64,000 nt of DNA from Kribbella sindirgiensis (GTDB taxonomy: Bacteria; Actinomycetota; Actinomycetes; Propionibacteriales; Kribbellaceae): assembly GCF_004331435.1 (NCBI RefSeq), contig NZ_SJKA01000013.1, positions 124,001 through 188,000 on the forward strand, given 5' to 3'. This document shows positions 32,881 to 41,594 of this stretch, piece after piece. The translations under genes were made by a program, and so were the position numbers. Numbering within the stretch: the first letter of the stretch is position 1; every line of letters starts with the position of its first letter. Below the pieces are notes generated by a model. The model had not been told where the DNA came from and did not search any database. It was given only the letters and a program-made list of their open reading frames with translations.

Positions 32881-34143
32881 TTAGTGCAGGGTTGCTCTCA
32901 GGTGGTTGGTGAGGTGGGTTTGGGCTGCTCTTGTGGTGCCGGGGACTGTTAGGAGGTTGGCGTGGCCGTGGGGGAGGGTGGGGTGGTGGGCGTGGGTTAG
33001 GGGGTTGCCGGCGGCTTTCAGGGCGGTGGCGTATTCGAGGCCTTCGTCTCGGAGGGGGTCGAAGCCGGCGGTGGTGAGGTAGGTGGGTGGGAGGCCTGTG
33101 AGGTCTTCGGCTCGGAGGGGGGAGACGATCGGGTCGGGGCGGAGGGTGGGGTCGGGGGTGTAGTGGTCGCGGTACCAGATGATGTCTTCCTCGGTGAGGA
33201 GGAAGCCCTCGGAGAACAGGTCTCGGCTCGGGCGGCGGGCGACCAGGTCTACGGCTGGATAGAGGAGGACCTGGAGGGCCGGCCGTGGGAGGCCGCGGCG
33301 GACTGTTTGCTGGGCGACCACGGCTGCCAGGTTGCCGCCGGCGCTGTCGCCGCCTACGGCTACCAGGGTTGGGTCTGCGCCTAGGTCCTCGGCGTGGTCT
33401 ACGGCCCAGGTGAAGGCGGCGATCGCGTCTTCGGCGGCGGTTGGGGCGGGGGCTTCGGGGGCTAGGCGGTAGTCGACAGAGAGGACGCGGATGCCGGCGT
33501 CCGCGGCGATCGCGCGGCAGAGCGCGTCGTGCGTGCCGAGATCGCCGACCACCCAGCCGCCCCCGTGGAAGAACACCAGGAGACCCCCGCGGCCCGAGCG
33601 CCTTGCGGCACCAGCGTCCGGCGCCGAGCCGGACGCTGGTGCCGCAGATTCGTGCGCCGCGAAGCCGGCGCCGGGGCCAGCTGAGCCGGGTGTGGCCGAA
33701 CCGGCGGCGACTGGGCCGGAGGTGCCTGGGTCGGAGGTGCCTGGGTCGGAGGTGGCTGAGCCGGGTGCGGCTGGGCTGGGTGCGGGTGGGGTGGGTGGGG
33801 TGGGGCGGGGGATGTAGAGGCGGGCTTCTAGTTGGCCGGCGGCGCCTCGGACGGTTAGGTCGGTTACTCGGAGTAGGGCGGCGGGGGTGCCGGGGATCAG
33901 TTTGCAGAGGTTGCGGAAGTGGGTGCGGGCTGTCGCGGCGTCGGTTTTGGTTGTGTGTGGCAACAAGTTGTCGACGCGCAGGAGGAGTTGGACATCGGGG
34001 TCCAGGGTGTTGCCGTCGATCTGGATCGGGGCGCCGGCGAGCCGTCGGCGGACGGCGGCGGGCAGGGCGTACAGCGGGAGGAGGGCGTTCGCTTGTACGG
34101 CGGTCACCGTGTCGCGCAGTACCGAGTCCAGTCGTAGGTTCAC
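32881..34143 (-). CDS. HSL-type alpha/beta-hydrolase (esterase) with low-complexity insert
   Basis: A 420-residue esterase of the hormone-sensitive-lipase group. The oxyanion motif HGGGW (193-197), nucleophile Ser267 in GDSAGG and the late block LPPTYLTTAGFDPLRDEG, followed by a terminal His region, mark the family. Residues 113-186 are an odd insert rich in Pro, Ala, Gly, Ser and Thr (PGTSDPGTSGPVAAG) between the cap and the catalytic core; relatives are about 70 residues shorter. GTG 34143 is preferred, with TAGCGT about eight bases upstream. It should hydrolyse short acyl esters. The C-terminal part is Thr/His-rich with lower codon bias. Confidence 0.85.
   Translation of the reverse strand: MNLRLDSVLRDTVTAVQANALLPLYALPAAVRRRLAGAPIQIDGNTLDPDVQLLLRVDNLLPHTTKTDAATARTHFRNLCKLIPGTPAALLRVTDLTVRGAAGQLEARLYIPRPTPPTPPAPSPAAPGSATSDPGTSDPGTSGPVAAGSATPGSAGPGAGFAAHESAAPASGSAPDAGAARRSGRGGLLVFFHGGGWVVGDLGTHDALCRAIAADAGIRVLSVDYRLAPEAPAPTAAEDAIAAFTWAVDHAEDLGADPTLVAVGGDSAGGNLAAVVAQQTVRRGLPRPALQVLLYPAVDLVARRPSRDLFSEGFLLTEEDIIWYRDHYTPDPTLRPDPIVSPLRAEDLTGLPPTYLTTAGFDPLRDEGLEYATALKAAGNPLTHAHHPTLPHGHANLLTVPGTTRAAQTHLTNHLRATLH
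33605..33645. repeat. Perfect 18-bp inverted repeat inside the esterase gene
   Basis: GCGGCACCAGCGTCCGGC (33605-33622) and its exact reverse complement (33628-33645) flank a 5-base spacer, inside the low-complexity insert. The encoded peptide AAPASGSAPDAGAA is itself nearly symmetrical. Upstream in the same insert, a 15-base unit GGTGCCTGGGTCGGA is repeated in tandem (about 33720-33765). Confidence 0.85.
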
Positions 34144-34249
34144 AAGGTGTGACGCTAGCAACCGCGACCCCGAACAAGCGTCTCCAGGCAACGAAAAGGT
34201 CACATCGGCCAACGCGCGGACGGCTACCCGTTGTTCACCAAAGGATGGG

Positions 34250-36409
34250 ATGCTGAGCGGTGTGGCTGGAGATCTGCTGGCATCGCACAACCGGGAGTAC
34301 GACGTTGAACCGCCGTACGACATCAGTGCGGCCGGTGACCTCCCCGCGGACCGGTTCTCCGACCGGGAACTGAGCTGGCTGGCGTTCAACCAGCGGGTCC
34401 TGGAACTCGCCGAGAACGACCGGATCCCGCTGCTCGAGCGGGCCAAGTTCCTCGCGATCTTTGCCAGCAACCTGGACGAGTTCTACATGGTCCGGATCGC
34501 CGGCCTGAAGCGCCGGATCGCGGCCGGGGTCGCGGTGAAGGCGGCCAGTGGCCTGCTCCCCCGCGAGGTTCTGGACCGCAGCCTGGCGCGGAGCCGGGAG
34601 CTGATGGACCGGCACGCGGAGACCTGGCGCAAGTCGGTGCAGCCGGCGTTGACCGAGCAGGGCATCGACATCCTGCGCTGGGACGAACTGGAGCACAGCG
34701 AGCGCGAGGACATGACCCGGTTCTTCCGGGAGCGCGTGTTCCCGGTGCTGACCCCGCTGGCGGTCGACCCGTCGCACCCGTTCCCGTACATCTCCGGTCT
34801 GAGCCTGAATCTCGCGGTCGTGGTGCGCAACCCGGACACCGGCGGTGAGCACTTCGCCCGGGTGAAGGTGCCGCCGCTGCTGCCGCGGTTCGTGAAGGTC
34901 GCCGAGGGGCGGTTCGTGCCGCTCGAGGACGTCATCGCCACCCACCTCGGCCAGTTGTTCCCGGGGATGGAGGTCACCCAGCACCACACGTTCCGGGTGA
35001 CCCGCAACGAGGACCTCGAGGTCGAGGAGGACGACGCCGAGAACCTGCTGGCCGCGCTCGAGAAGGAGCTGCTGCGCCGCCGGTTCGGTCCTCCGGTGCG
35101 GCTCGAGGTGGAGGAGTCGATCGACCCGCAGGTGAAGGCGCTGCTGCTGTCCGAGCTGGGCGTCACCGAGGCGGAGGTGTTCGAGCTCCCGGGCCCGCTG
35201 GACCTGCGTGGTCTGTTCACCATCGCCAGCCTGGACCGTGCGGAGCTGAAGTACCCGGCGTTCGTGCCGTCGACGCATCCGCACCTGGCCGAGGTGGAGA
35301 CCGCGAACCCGGCCGACATGTTCCACGCGCTCAAGCAGCGCGACGTCCTCGTCCACCACCCGTACGACTCGTTCTCCACCAGCGTCCAGCGCTTCATCGA
35401 GCAGGCCGCCGCGGATCCGCACGTCCTGGCGATCAAGCAGACGCTGTACCGGACCAGTGGTGACTCCCCGATCGTCGACGCGCTCATCGACGCCGCGGAG
35501 GCCGGCAAGCAGGTGCTGGTCCTGGTGGAGATCCAGGCGCGTTTCGACGAGCAGGCGAACATCAAGTGGGCCCGGCAGCTCGAGCACGCCGGCTGCCACG
35601 TCGTGTACGGCGTCATCGGCCTCAAAACGCACAGCAAGCTGTCGCTGGTCGTCCGTGACGAGCCGGACGGCCTGCGCCGGTACGCGCATATCGGCACCGG
35701 CAACTACCACCCGAAGACAGCCCGGCTGTACGAGGACCTGGGCCTGCTGACCAGCGACAAGGTGGTCACCGAGGACGTCGCGCTGCTCTTCAACCACCTG
35801 TCCGGCTTCGGTCGGAGCGCCGGCTATCGGCGGATCCTGGTCGCTCCCCAGTCGGTACGGCGGGGGCTGGTCGAGCGGATCGACCGGGAGGTGCAGCACC
35901 ACCACGCGGGTCGCCCGGCGCGGATCCGGATCAAGGTGAACAGCCTGGTCGACGAGGCCCTGTCCGACGCGCTCTACCGGGCGTCGCAGGCCGGCGTACC
36001 GGTCGACCTGTGGATCCGCGGCATCTGCACGATCCGCCCCGGCGTACCGGGCCTGTCGGAGAACATCCAGGTCCGCAGCATCCTGGGCCGGTTCCTCGAG
36101 CACAGCCGGGTGTTCCTGTTCGAGAACGGCGGTGAGCCGGAGGTGTGGATCGGCTCGGCCGACCTGATGCACCGCAACCTCGACCGCCGGGTGGAGGTGC
36201 TGGTGCAGCTGAAGCAGCCGGACCACGTCACCGAGCTCGGTGAGCTGTTCGACCTGGCGATGGACGACGGCACCGGCTCCTGGTGGCTGCAGGCGGACGA
36301 CACGTGGCAGGCCCGGCTCAGCGGACCGGACGGTGAGCCGCTGCGGGACATGCAGGAAAGGCTGATCGCAACGCGCGGCCGCCGCCGGGCCTCCGAAGCG
36401 ATCGGTTAG
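34250..36409 (+). CDS. ppk: Polyphosphate kinase 1
   Basis: A 719-residue Ppk1, which makes polyphosphate from ATP. It has the N domain opening RFSDRELSWLAFNQRVLELA, the H domain, and two PLD-like C domains. His461 in KTHSKLSLVV is the expected phosphorylated residue, with IGTGNYHPKTARLYEDLGLLT after it and GSADLMHRNLDRRVEVL near the end. Length is normal for actinobacteria. The ATG at 34250 is likely; GTG 34262 is possible. mutT1 follows 20 bases later and pstSCAB lies 1.8 kb on, so it belongs to a phosphate-metabolism block. Confidence 0.95.
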   Translation: MLSGVAGDLLASHNREYDVEPPYDISAAGDLPADRFSDRELSWLAFNQRVLELAENDRIPLLERAKFLAIFASNLDEFYMVRIAGLKRRIAAGVAVKAASGLLPREVLDRSLARSRELMDRHAETWRKSVQPALTEQGIDILRWDELEHSEREDMTRFFRERVFPVLTPLAVDPSHPFPYISGLSLNLAVVVRNPDTGGEHFARVKVPPLLPRFVKVAEGRFVPLEDVIATHLGQLFPGMEVTQHHTFRVTRNEDLEVEEDDAENLLAALEKELLRRRFGPPVRLEVEESIDPQVKALLLSELGVTEAEVFELPGPLDLRGLFTIASLDRAELKYPAFVPSTHPHLAEVETANPADMFHALKQRDVLVHHPYDSFSTSVQRFIEQAAADPHVLAIKQTLYRTSGDSPIVDALIDAAEAGKQVLVLVEIQARFDEQANIKWARQLEHAGCHVVYGVIGLKTHSKLSLVVRDEPDGLRRYAHIGTGNYHPKTARLYEDLGLLTSDKVVTEDVALLFNHLSGFGRSAGYRRILVAPQSVRRGLVERIDREVQHHHAGRPARIRIKVNSLVDEALSDALYRASQAGVPVDLWIRGICTIRPGVPGLSENIQVRSILGRFLEHSRVFLFENGGEPEVWIGSADLMHRNLDRRVEVLVQLKQPDHVTELGELFDLAMDDGTGSWWLQADDTWQARLSGPDGEPLRDMQERLIATRGRRRASEAIG

Positions 36410-36429
36410 TCACGTCCTAGGGTGATTTC

Positions 36430-37308
36430 ATGAGGAGCACGGCGACCGTCATCGCCGCGGGTGGTGTCGTGTGGCGAGAGCGCCGCGGCACCCGGCAGGT
36501 CCTGCTGGTGCACCGGCCCCGGTACGACGACTGGTCCCTCCCGAAGGGCAAGCTCAACGCGCACGAGCATGTGCTGCTCGGTGCGCGACGGGAGATCGAG
36601 GAGGAGACCGGACTGCAGGTCGTCCTCGGTCCCCCGCTGGGCGTGCAGCGGTACGCGGTCCGTAAGAACGGCGGGACCGCGGAGAAGCTGGTGCACTACT
36701 GGGCCGCCGCACCGGTCAACGGCAACGAGTTCGAGCCGAACGACGAGGTGGACCAGGTCAGCTGGCTCCCGGTCGACAAGGCACGCAGCAAGCTCAGCTA
36801 CCCACGTGACGTGGACATCCTGGACGCATTGGACCAAGCGGTTCCGGTCGTATCCACAGTCGTCGTGGTACGGCATGCGGAGGCCGTGAAGCGGAAGGAC
36901 TGGGACGGCAAGGACACCCTCCGTCCACTCACCAGCAACGGTACGGCGGTCGCGCAGCGAATGACCGGCGTACTGGCCGCACTGGGCGCCAACCGGATCA
37001 TCAGCAGCGACGCGGAGCGGTGTGCCGCGACGGTCATGCCGTACGCCGCCTCTATCGACCGGCACATCCACCTGTGGCCGGAGATCTCCGAACGCGGGTA
37101 CGACGCCGACCCGGACGGACTGCGTGGTCTGGCCGAGCGGGTGTGGAGACCGGGCAAGGTGACGGTCGTCTGCTCGCACCGGCCGGTCCTGCCGGCGCTG
37201 GCACGGGAGCTGGGCCTGAGGGTCGGCAAGTACTCCACGGGTGCGTTTCTGGTCGCACACCGACTGGCTGACGGGCGGCTGGTGCACGAGCGATTCAGCG
37301 CACCGTAG
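36430..37308 (+). CDS. mutT1: MutT1: Nudix hydrolase fused to histidine-phosphatase domain
   Basis: A 292-residue two-domain protein. Residues 1-135 form a Nudix domain with a complete box GKLNAHEHVLLGARREIEEE (about 40-62), and residues 140-292 a SixA-like histidine phosphatase with VVVRHAEAV near 145 and CSHRPVLPAL near 240. Mycobacterial MutT1 has the same layout and also neighbours ppk; it cleans 8-oxo-GTP and related nucleotides. The ATG at 36430 gives the usual MRSTATVIAAGGVVW start. It is 20 bases downstream of ppk and probably co-transcribed. Confidence 0.92.
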   Translation: MRSTATVIAAGGVVWRERRGTRQVLLVHRPRYDDWSLPKGKLNAHEHVLLGARREIEEETGLQVVLGPPLGVQRYAVRKNGGTAEKLVHYWAAAPVNGNEFEPNDEVDQVSWLPVDKARSKLSYPRDVDILDALDQAVPVVSTVVVVRHAEAVKRKDWDGKDTLRPLTSNGTAVAQRMTGVLAALGANRIISSDAERCAATVMPYAASIDRHIHLWPEISERGYDADPDGLRGLAERVWRPGKVTVVCSHRPVLPALARELGLRVGKYSTGAFLVAHRLADGRLVHERFSAP

Positions 37309-37446
37309 CCGCCGCGACACGGCTCGGTGACGATCCAGGCACAGCCGACGGGGTGGCCGGGTGACACTGGTGGTGACGGGTATGTTCCTACCCGAGGAAC
37401 CGGTGCCCCACCGGGTGCCGGTCTGAGGAGAGGTTCGGGGCGCACC

Positions 37447-37920
37447 ATGACGATGATGCGAGAACTGACACTGATCGGGATCCGGATGGAATCGCCCAAC
37501 CGGGCCCCGGTGATGATGCTGCGCGAGTCCGAGGGCTACCGCTACCTGCCGATCTCGATCGGCTCGGTCGAGGCGACGGCGATCGCCTACGAGGAACAGG
37601 GCCTGCGTCCGTCGCGGCCGCTCACCCATGACCTGATGCGCGACCTGATCGAGGCGTTCGGCGTGCACATCGAAGCGGTCGAGATCGTCGAGCTGCGCGA
37701 CGCCGTGTTCTACGCCGAACTCGTGCTGGCCAACGGCGCCCGGGTCTCGGCCCGCCCGAGCGACTCGGTGGCGCTCGCGGTCCGTCTCGGTACGCCGATC
37801 CGCTGCACCGAAGAGGTACTGCGGGAAGCCGGCGTCGCGACCCCCGAGGAGGAACAGGCCGAGCTGGAGCGCTTCCGGCAGTTCCTCGACGGCGTCGCCC
37901 CGGAGGACTTCTCCAGCTGA
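37447..37920 (+). CDS. Bifunctional nuclease family protein (DUF151)
   Basis: A 157-residue protein of the BFN/DUF151 family, known in plants and mycobacteria as a nuclease or stress protein. Marks are MRELTLIGIRMESPNRAPVMMLRE, LPISIGSVEATAIAYEEQG, RPLTHDLMRDLIEAF and SARPSDSVALAVRLGTPI. ATG 37447 gives MTMMRELT; ATG 37456 would give the commoner MREL start. It stands between mutT1 and the pst operon, without a clear link to phosphate. The C-terminal tail (EEEQAELERFRQFLDGV) is acidic and typical. Confidence 0.85.
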   Translation: MTMMRELTLIGIRMESPNRAPVMMLRESEGYRYLPISIGSVEATAIAYEEQGLRPSRPLTHDLMRDLIEAFGVHIEAVEIVELRDAVFYAELVLANGARVSARPSDSVALAVRLGTPIRCTEEVLREAGVATPEEEQAELERFRQFLDGVAPEDFSS

Positions 37921-38096
37921 CGTTCACCCGTCCCGCGTGGCACGGCGACGTACTAGCGTTCATGTTGCCGGTGCGCTGCGCGTTACCGAAACGTGAGCCA
38001 ACAGCCGTTTACATCCACGGAGAGTGACGGCTCCTAACTCAGTTCACCTAATGGCCGCCTGTCGGCACGCCAGACGTCGCGCACGCTACCGAAATC

Positions 38097-38114
38097 GTTC
38101 ACCGCTCGTTCACC
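38097..38114 (+). promoter_or_regulatory. PHO box upstream of pstS
   Basis: GTTCACC (38097-38103) and GTTCACC (38108-38114) form a direct repeat with an 11-base step, the PHO box bound by PhoP in actinobacteria. A further GTTCACC lies at 38042-38048. Phosphate limitation should therefore induce the pst operon, as known in Streptomyces. The remainder of 37921-38197 holds no gene. Confidence 0.82.
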
Positions 38115-38136
38115 GGTGACGGACCGGTCGGTCACC
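38115..38136. promoter_or_regulatory. Imperfect palindrome next to the PHO box
   Basis: GGTGACGGACCGGTCGGTCACC is a 22-base palindrome broken at only two positions, directly after the PHO box. It is a plausible second regulator site between PHO box and start codon, but no regulator can be named. Confidence 0.5.
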
Positions 38137-38197
38137 TGGTCTCCCTACCGTCTGTGGAAGTTCAGAAGTCTGATTCCCGCAGAAGGGCAACACTCTC

Positions 38198-39313
38198 GTG
38201 TCCGTCAATCGCCTGTTCCGCGTCGGCTCCGTCGCCGTGGCCTCCCTCGGCGTCCTCGCCCTGAGTGCCTGTGGCAGTGACCCCGAGCCGACCGGTTCGT
38301 CGAGCCCCGACTCCTCGACGTCGTCGGCCGGCGCAGAGTGCCCGCAGGGCACGCTGAACGCCGAAGGTTCCTCGGCGCAGAAGAACGCCATCGAGGAAGT
38401 CATCAGCAAGTACAACGAGAAGTGCGCCGACGTCACGGTGAACTACAACCCGACCGGCTCCGGCGCGGGTATCAAGCAGTTCAACGCGAACCAGGTCGAC
38501 TTCGCCGGTTCCGACTCGGCGCTCAAGCCCGACGAGCAGACCGCGGCCACGAAGCGCTGCGCGAACAACGCGGCCGTCAACCTGCCGATGGTGATCGGCC
38601 CGGTCGCGATCGCCTACAACGTCGACGGCGTCACCAAGCTGACCCTCGACGGCCCGACCGCCGCCAAGATCTTCCAGGGCACCATCAAGACCTGGAACGA
38701 CCCGGCGATCGCCAAGCTGAACGCGGGCGTCACGTTGCCGTCGGCACCGATCTCGGTGTTCTTCCGCTCCGACGAGTCCGGCACCACCGAGAACTTCACC
38801 AAGTACCTGAAGGCGGCCGGCGGCGGCGCCTGGACCGGTGAGCCGGCCAAGAAGTGGACTGGTACCGGCTCCGGCAAGGAGAAGTCGGCCGGTGTCGCCG
38901 AGGGTGTGAAGAGCACCAAGAACGCGATTACGTACGTCGAGTGGTCGTACGCCGTCGACAACAAGCTGGGCGTCGCCCAGATCGAGACCGGTTCGGGCAC
39001 CCCGGTCGAGCTGTCCGCCGAGTCCGCCGGCAAGGCGCTGGCCGCGGCCAAGCCCGCCGACGCGTCCGGCAAGGACCTGGCCATGAAGCTGGACTACGCG
39101 ACCAAGGCCCCGGGTGCGTACCCGATCATCCTGGTCACCTACGAAATCGCCTGCACCAAGGGCCTTCCGGCCGAGAAGACCGCGCTGGTGAAGAGCTTCC
39201 TGAGCTACTTCGTCAGCAAGGACGGCCAGGCGTCGCTGACCGACCTGAACTACGCGCCGCTCCCGGCCGAGATCCAGACCAAGGTCGACGCCGCCATCCA
39301 GGCGATCAGCTGA
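38198..39313 (+). CDS. pstS: Phosphate ABC transporter substrate-binding lipoprotein
   Basis: A 371-residue phosphate-binding lipoprotein. The signal ends in lipobox LSAC with Cys25, then comes a Ser/Pro linker, then the PstS fold with LNAEGSSAQKNAIEEV, VNYNPTGSGAGIKQF, DFAGSDSAL and FRSDESGTTENFTKYL, residues of which bind phosphate. It captures phosphate outside the membrane for PstCAB. The GTG start has GAAGGG upstream. A PHO box lies about 85 bases ahead. A stable hairpin between pstS and pstC may let pstS be made in excess. Confidence 0.96.
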   Translation: MSVNRLFRVGSVAVASLGVLALSACGSDPEPTGSSSPDSSTSSAGAECPQGTLNAEGSSAQKNAIEEVISKYNEKCADVTVNYNPTGSGAGIKQFNANQVDFAGSDSALKPDEQTAATKRCANNAAVNLPMVIGPVAIAYNVDGVTKLTLDGPTAAKIFQGTIKTWNDPAIAKLNAGVTLPSAPISVFFRSDESGTTENFTKYLKAAGGGAWTGEPAKKWTGTGSGKEKSAGVAEGVKSTKNAITYVEWSYAVDNKLGVAQIETGSGTPVELSAESAGKALAAAKPADASGKDLAMKLDYATKAPGAYPIILVTYEIACTKGLPAEKTALVKSFLSYFVSKDGQASLTDLNYAPLPAEIQTKVDAAIQAIS

Positions 39314-39331
39314 TCGAGAAGCAGTACTGAT

Positions 39332-39376
39332 GCGAGCCCCGGCCGATCCGAGTCATCGGAGGACGCCGGGGCTCGC
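39332..39376 (+). terminator. Hairpin between pstS and pstC
   Basis: GCGAGCCCCGGC (39332-39343) pairs perfectly with GCCGGGGCTCGC (39365-39376), and CGATCC/ATCGG can add to the inner stem. Placed after the pstS stop, it can partly end transcription or protect the pstS mRNA, a common way of making more binding protein than permease. Confidence 0.7.
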
Positions 39377-39430
39377 CTCGTCAGACCCAGACGTGACCAT
39401 CACGACTCAGGCGCTTGGAGCAGCATCGAA

Positions 39431-40657
39431 ATGAGTAGTCCAGACGGCACGGCACCGCCCGACCGGCCGGACGGCACAGCCTCCGACGAGACAGAACCGA
39501 AGATCGAGGATCTGGTCCACGAGGACGCCGGCCCGACCCCGCAGTTCGGCGGCCTGGCTTCCGAACACGCCGAGCACGAGGCGGCGCAGCAGCCCGCCGA
39601 GGTGATGACCGAGTCCGGTGTCGAGGCCGCGGGGACGAAGGCCACGACCGAGACCGGCGGCAAGCTCGAACTCGGCCCGGTCGGGCATCTCGGCGACCGG
39701 CTGTTCGGCGGGCTCGCCCGCGGCTCCGGCGGCCTGGTGGTCCTGATCGTCGCGTTCGTCGGCATCTTCCTGCTGGCGCTGGCGATCCCGGCGCTGATCG
39801 ACGACAAGAGCAGCTTCCTGTTCTCCCGGATCTGGGAGCCGGGCGGCGACGAACCGCGGTTCGGGATCGCGGCGCTCTTCTACACCACCGTGATCAGCTC
39901 GATCATCGCGATGCTGATCGCGGTCCCGATCGCGATCGGCGTCGCGCTGTTCGTCACGTACTACGCACCGAAACGGCTGGCCGCCCCGGTCGCGCACGCG
40001 GTCGACCTGCTGGCCGCCGTACCGTCGATCATCTACGGCCTGTGGGGCATCCTGTTCTTCGCCCCGATCCTGCGCCCGGTGATCAACGGCCTCTCCTCCG
40101 CGCTCGGCTGGATCCCGCTGTTCGAGAAGCCGCCGGGCGACAACGTCGGCGTGGTCTTCACCGCGTCGGTGGTGCTGGCGATCATGATCCTTCCGGTGGT
40201 CACGGCGATCAGCCGCGAGATCTTCGCGCAGACGCCGATCTCGCACCGCGAGGGCGCGCTGGCGCTCGGCGCCACTCGCTGGGAGATGATCCGGCTGTCG
40301 GTGCTGCCGTACGGGCGGTCCGGTGTGGTCAGCGCCTCGATGCTCGGTCTCGGCCGGGCACTCGGTGAGACCGTCGCCGTACTGATCATCCTGTCGGTGC
40401 CCAACGGCAACGACCCGTGGAACTCGTCGATCTTCGCCGGTGGCGAGACGTTCGCGTCGAAGATCGCCAACAACGCCGCCGAGTTCGACTCGCCGGAGAA
40501 GACCGGCGCGTACATCGCGGCCGGCCTGGTGCTGTTCGTCGTCACGTTCCTGGTCAACTCCGCGGCCCGGATCATCGTCGACCGCAGCACGCCCGGCGCC
40601 AAGCGCCCCCGCCGCAACCGCCGTGCCGGTGCCGCCACGGAAGGAGCTTCGGCATGA
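39431..40657 (+). CDS. pstC: Phosphate ABC transporter permease PstC
   Basis: A 408-residue permease with an unusually long acidic cytosolic start (about 95 residues, EPKIEDLVHEDAGPTPQF) before the first membrane helix. The transmembrane part has about six helices and the ABC coupling loop EIFAQTPISHREGALALGATRWEMIRL near 260-285. Typical PstC is about 310-340 residues, so the extension is the odd feature. It works with PstA and PstB to import phosphate. The pstA start overlaps its stop (ATGA). Confidence 0.94.
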   Translation: MSSPDGTAPPDRPDGTASDETEPKIEDLVHEDAGPTPQFGGLASEHAEHEAAQQPAEVMTESGVEAAGTKATTETGGKLELGPVGHLGDRLFGGLARGSGGLVVLIVAFVGIFLLALAIPALIDDKSSFLFSRIWEPGGDEPRFGIAALFYTTVISSIIAMLIAVPIAIGVALFVTYYAPKRLAAPVAHAVDLLAAVPSIIYGLWGILFFAPILRPVINGLSSALGWIPLFEKPPGDNVGVVFTASVVLAIMILPVVTAISREIFAQTPISHREGALALGATRWEMIRLSVLPYGRSGVVSASMLGLGRALGETVAVLIILSVPNGNDPWNSSIFAGGETFASKIANNAAEFDSPEKTGAYIAAGLVLFVVTFLVNSAARIIVDRSTPGAKRPRRNRRAGAATEGASA

Positions 40658-41574
40658 CCGCCGTCGCAGAGAACAAGCCGGCCTACGACGGGAAGGTCCT
40701 GGACCTGACCGGGAAGTCCGGGGCCCGGGCCTTCAAGAACACGCTGGCCACCGTGCTGATCGTGCTGGCCTTCGCGGTCGCCATGATTCCGCTGCTGTGG
40801 ATCCTGTTCACCGTGGTCAGCAAGGGTTACCACCTGCTGCTGAGCGCCGACTGGTGGAGCCAGTCGCAGCGCGGCATCACGGTCCGGCGGGCCGGCGGCG
40901 GCGCGTACCACGCCATCATGGGCACGCTGATCATGGCTTTGATCACCGCGGTGATCGCGGTCCCGATCGCGATTCTCGGCGCGGTCTACCTGGTCGAGTA
41001 CGGCAAGGGCACCCGGGCCGCCAAGGCCGTGAGCTTCATGATCGACATCCTCACCGGTGTCCCGTCGATCGTCGCCGCGCTGTTCGTCTACGCGGTCTGG
41101 ATCACCGTTTTCGGCTTCAACCGCGTGGGTTTCGCGGTGTCGCTGTCGCTGGTGCTGCTGATGCTTCCGGTCGTCCTGCGGTCCACCGAGGAGATGCTGA
41201 AACTCGTGCCGGACGAGTTGCGCGAGGCGTCGTACGCGCTCGGTGTCCCGAAGTGGAAGACGATCCTGAAGGTCGTCGTACCGACGGCGTTCGGCGGCAT
41301 CATCACCGGCGTGATGCTCGGTCTGGCCCGGGTGATGGGTGAGACCGCACCGCTGCTGATCCTGGTCGGCTACTCCAAGAACATCAACCTGAACCCGTTC
41401 GACGGCTTCATGGGCGCACTGCCGACGATGATCAACCAGGACCGTACCGAGCTGGCGTTGCCGAACGCCGCGGACCGGGTCTGGGCGGCGGCGCTGACCC
41501 TGATCCTGCTGGTTCTTGCCCTCAACCTGCTGGCCCGGCTCGTCGCCCGGTTCAGCACCATCAAGTCGAAATAG
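40654..41574 (+). CDS. pstA: Phosphate ABC transporter permease PstA
   Basis: A 306-residue inner-membrane permease with about six helices and the coupling loop LVPDELREASYALGVPKWKTI near 185-205. It starts at the ATG overlapping the pstC stop. A short cytosolic start (about 30 residues) precedes the first helix. It forms the channel with PstC. pstB starts 20 bases downstream after AGAGGTTCTGAG. Confidence 0.95.
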   Translation: MTAVAENKPAYDGKVLDLTGKSGARAFKNTLATVLIVLAFAVAMIPLLWILFTVVSKGYHLLLSADWWSQSQRGITVRRAGGGAYHAIMGTLIMALITAVIAVPIAILGAVYLVEYGKGTRAAKAVSFMIDILTGVPSIVAALFVYAVWITVFGFNRVGFAVSLSLVLLMLPVVLRSTEEMLKLVPDELREASYALGVPKWKTILKVVVPTAFGGIITGVMLGLARVMGETAPLLILVGYSKNINLNPFDGFMGALPTMINQDRTELALPNAADRVWAAALTLILLVLALNLLARLVARFSTIKSK

Positions 41575-41594
41575 TCGAGAGGTTCTGAGTCGAT

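Noticed and set aside
34235..36226. Open frame of 663 codons opposite ppk
   Set aside because: Ppk1 motifs are intact on the other strand; this frame is a leucine/arginine-rich shadow.
37327..37446. N-terminal extension of the bifunctional nuclease to 37327
   Set aside because: The 40 extra residues are Gly/Thr/Pro-rich and unlike the family, which starts at MREL or just before.
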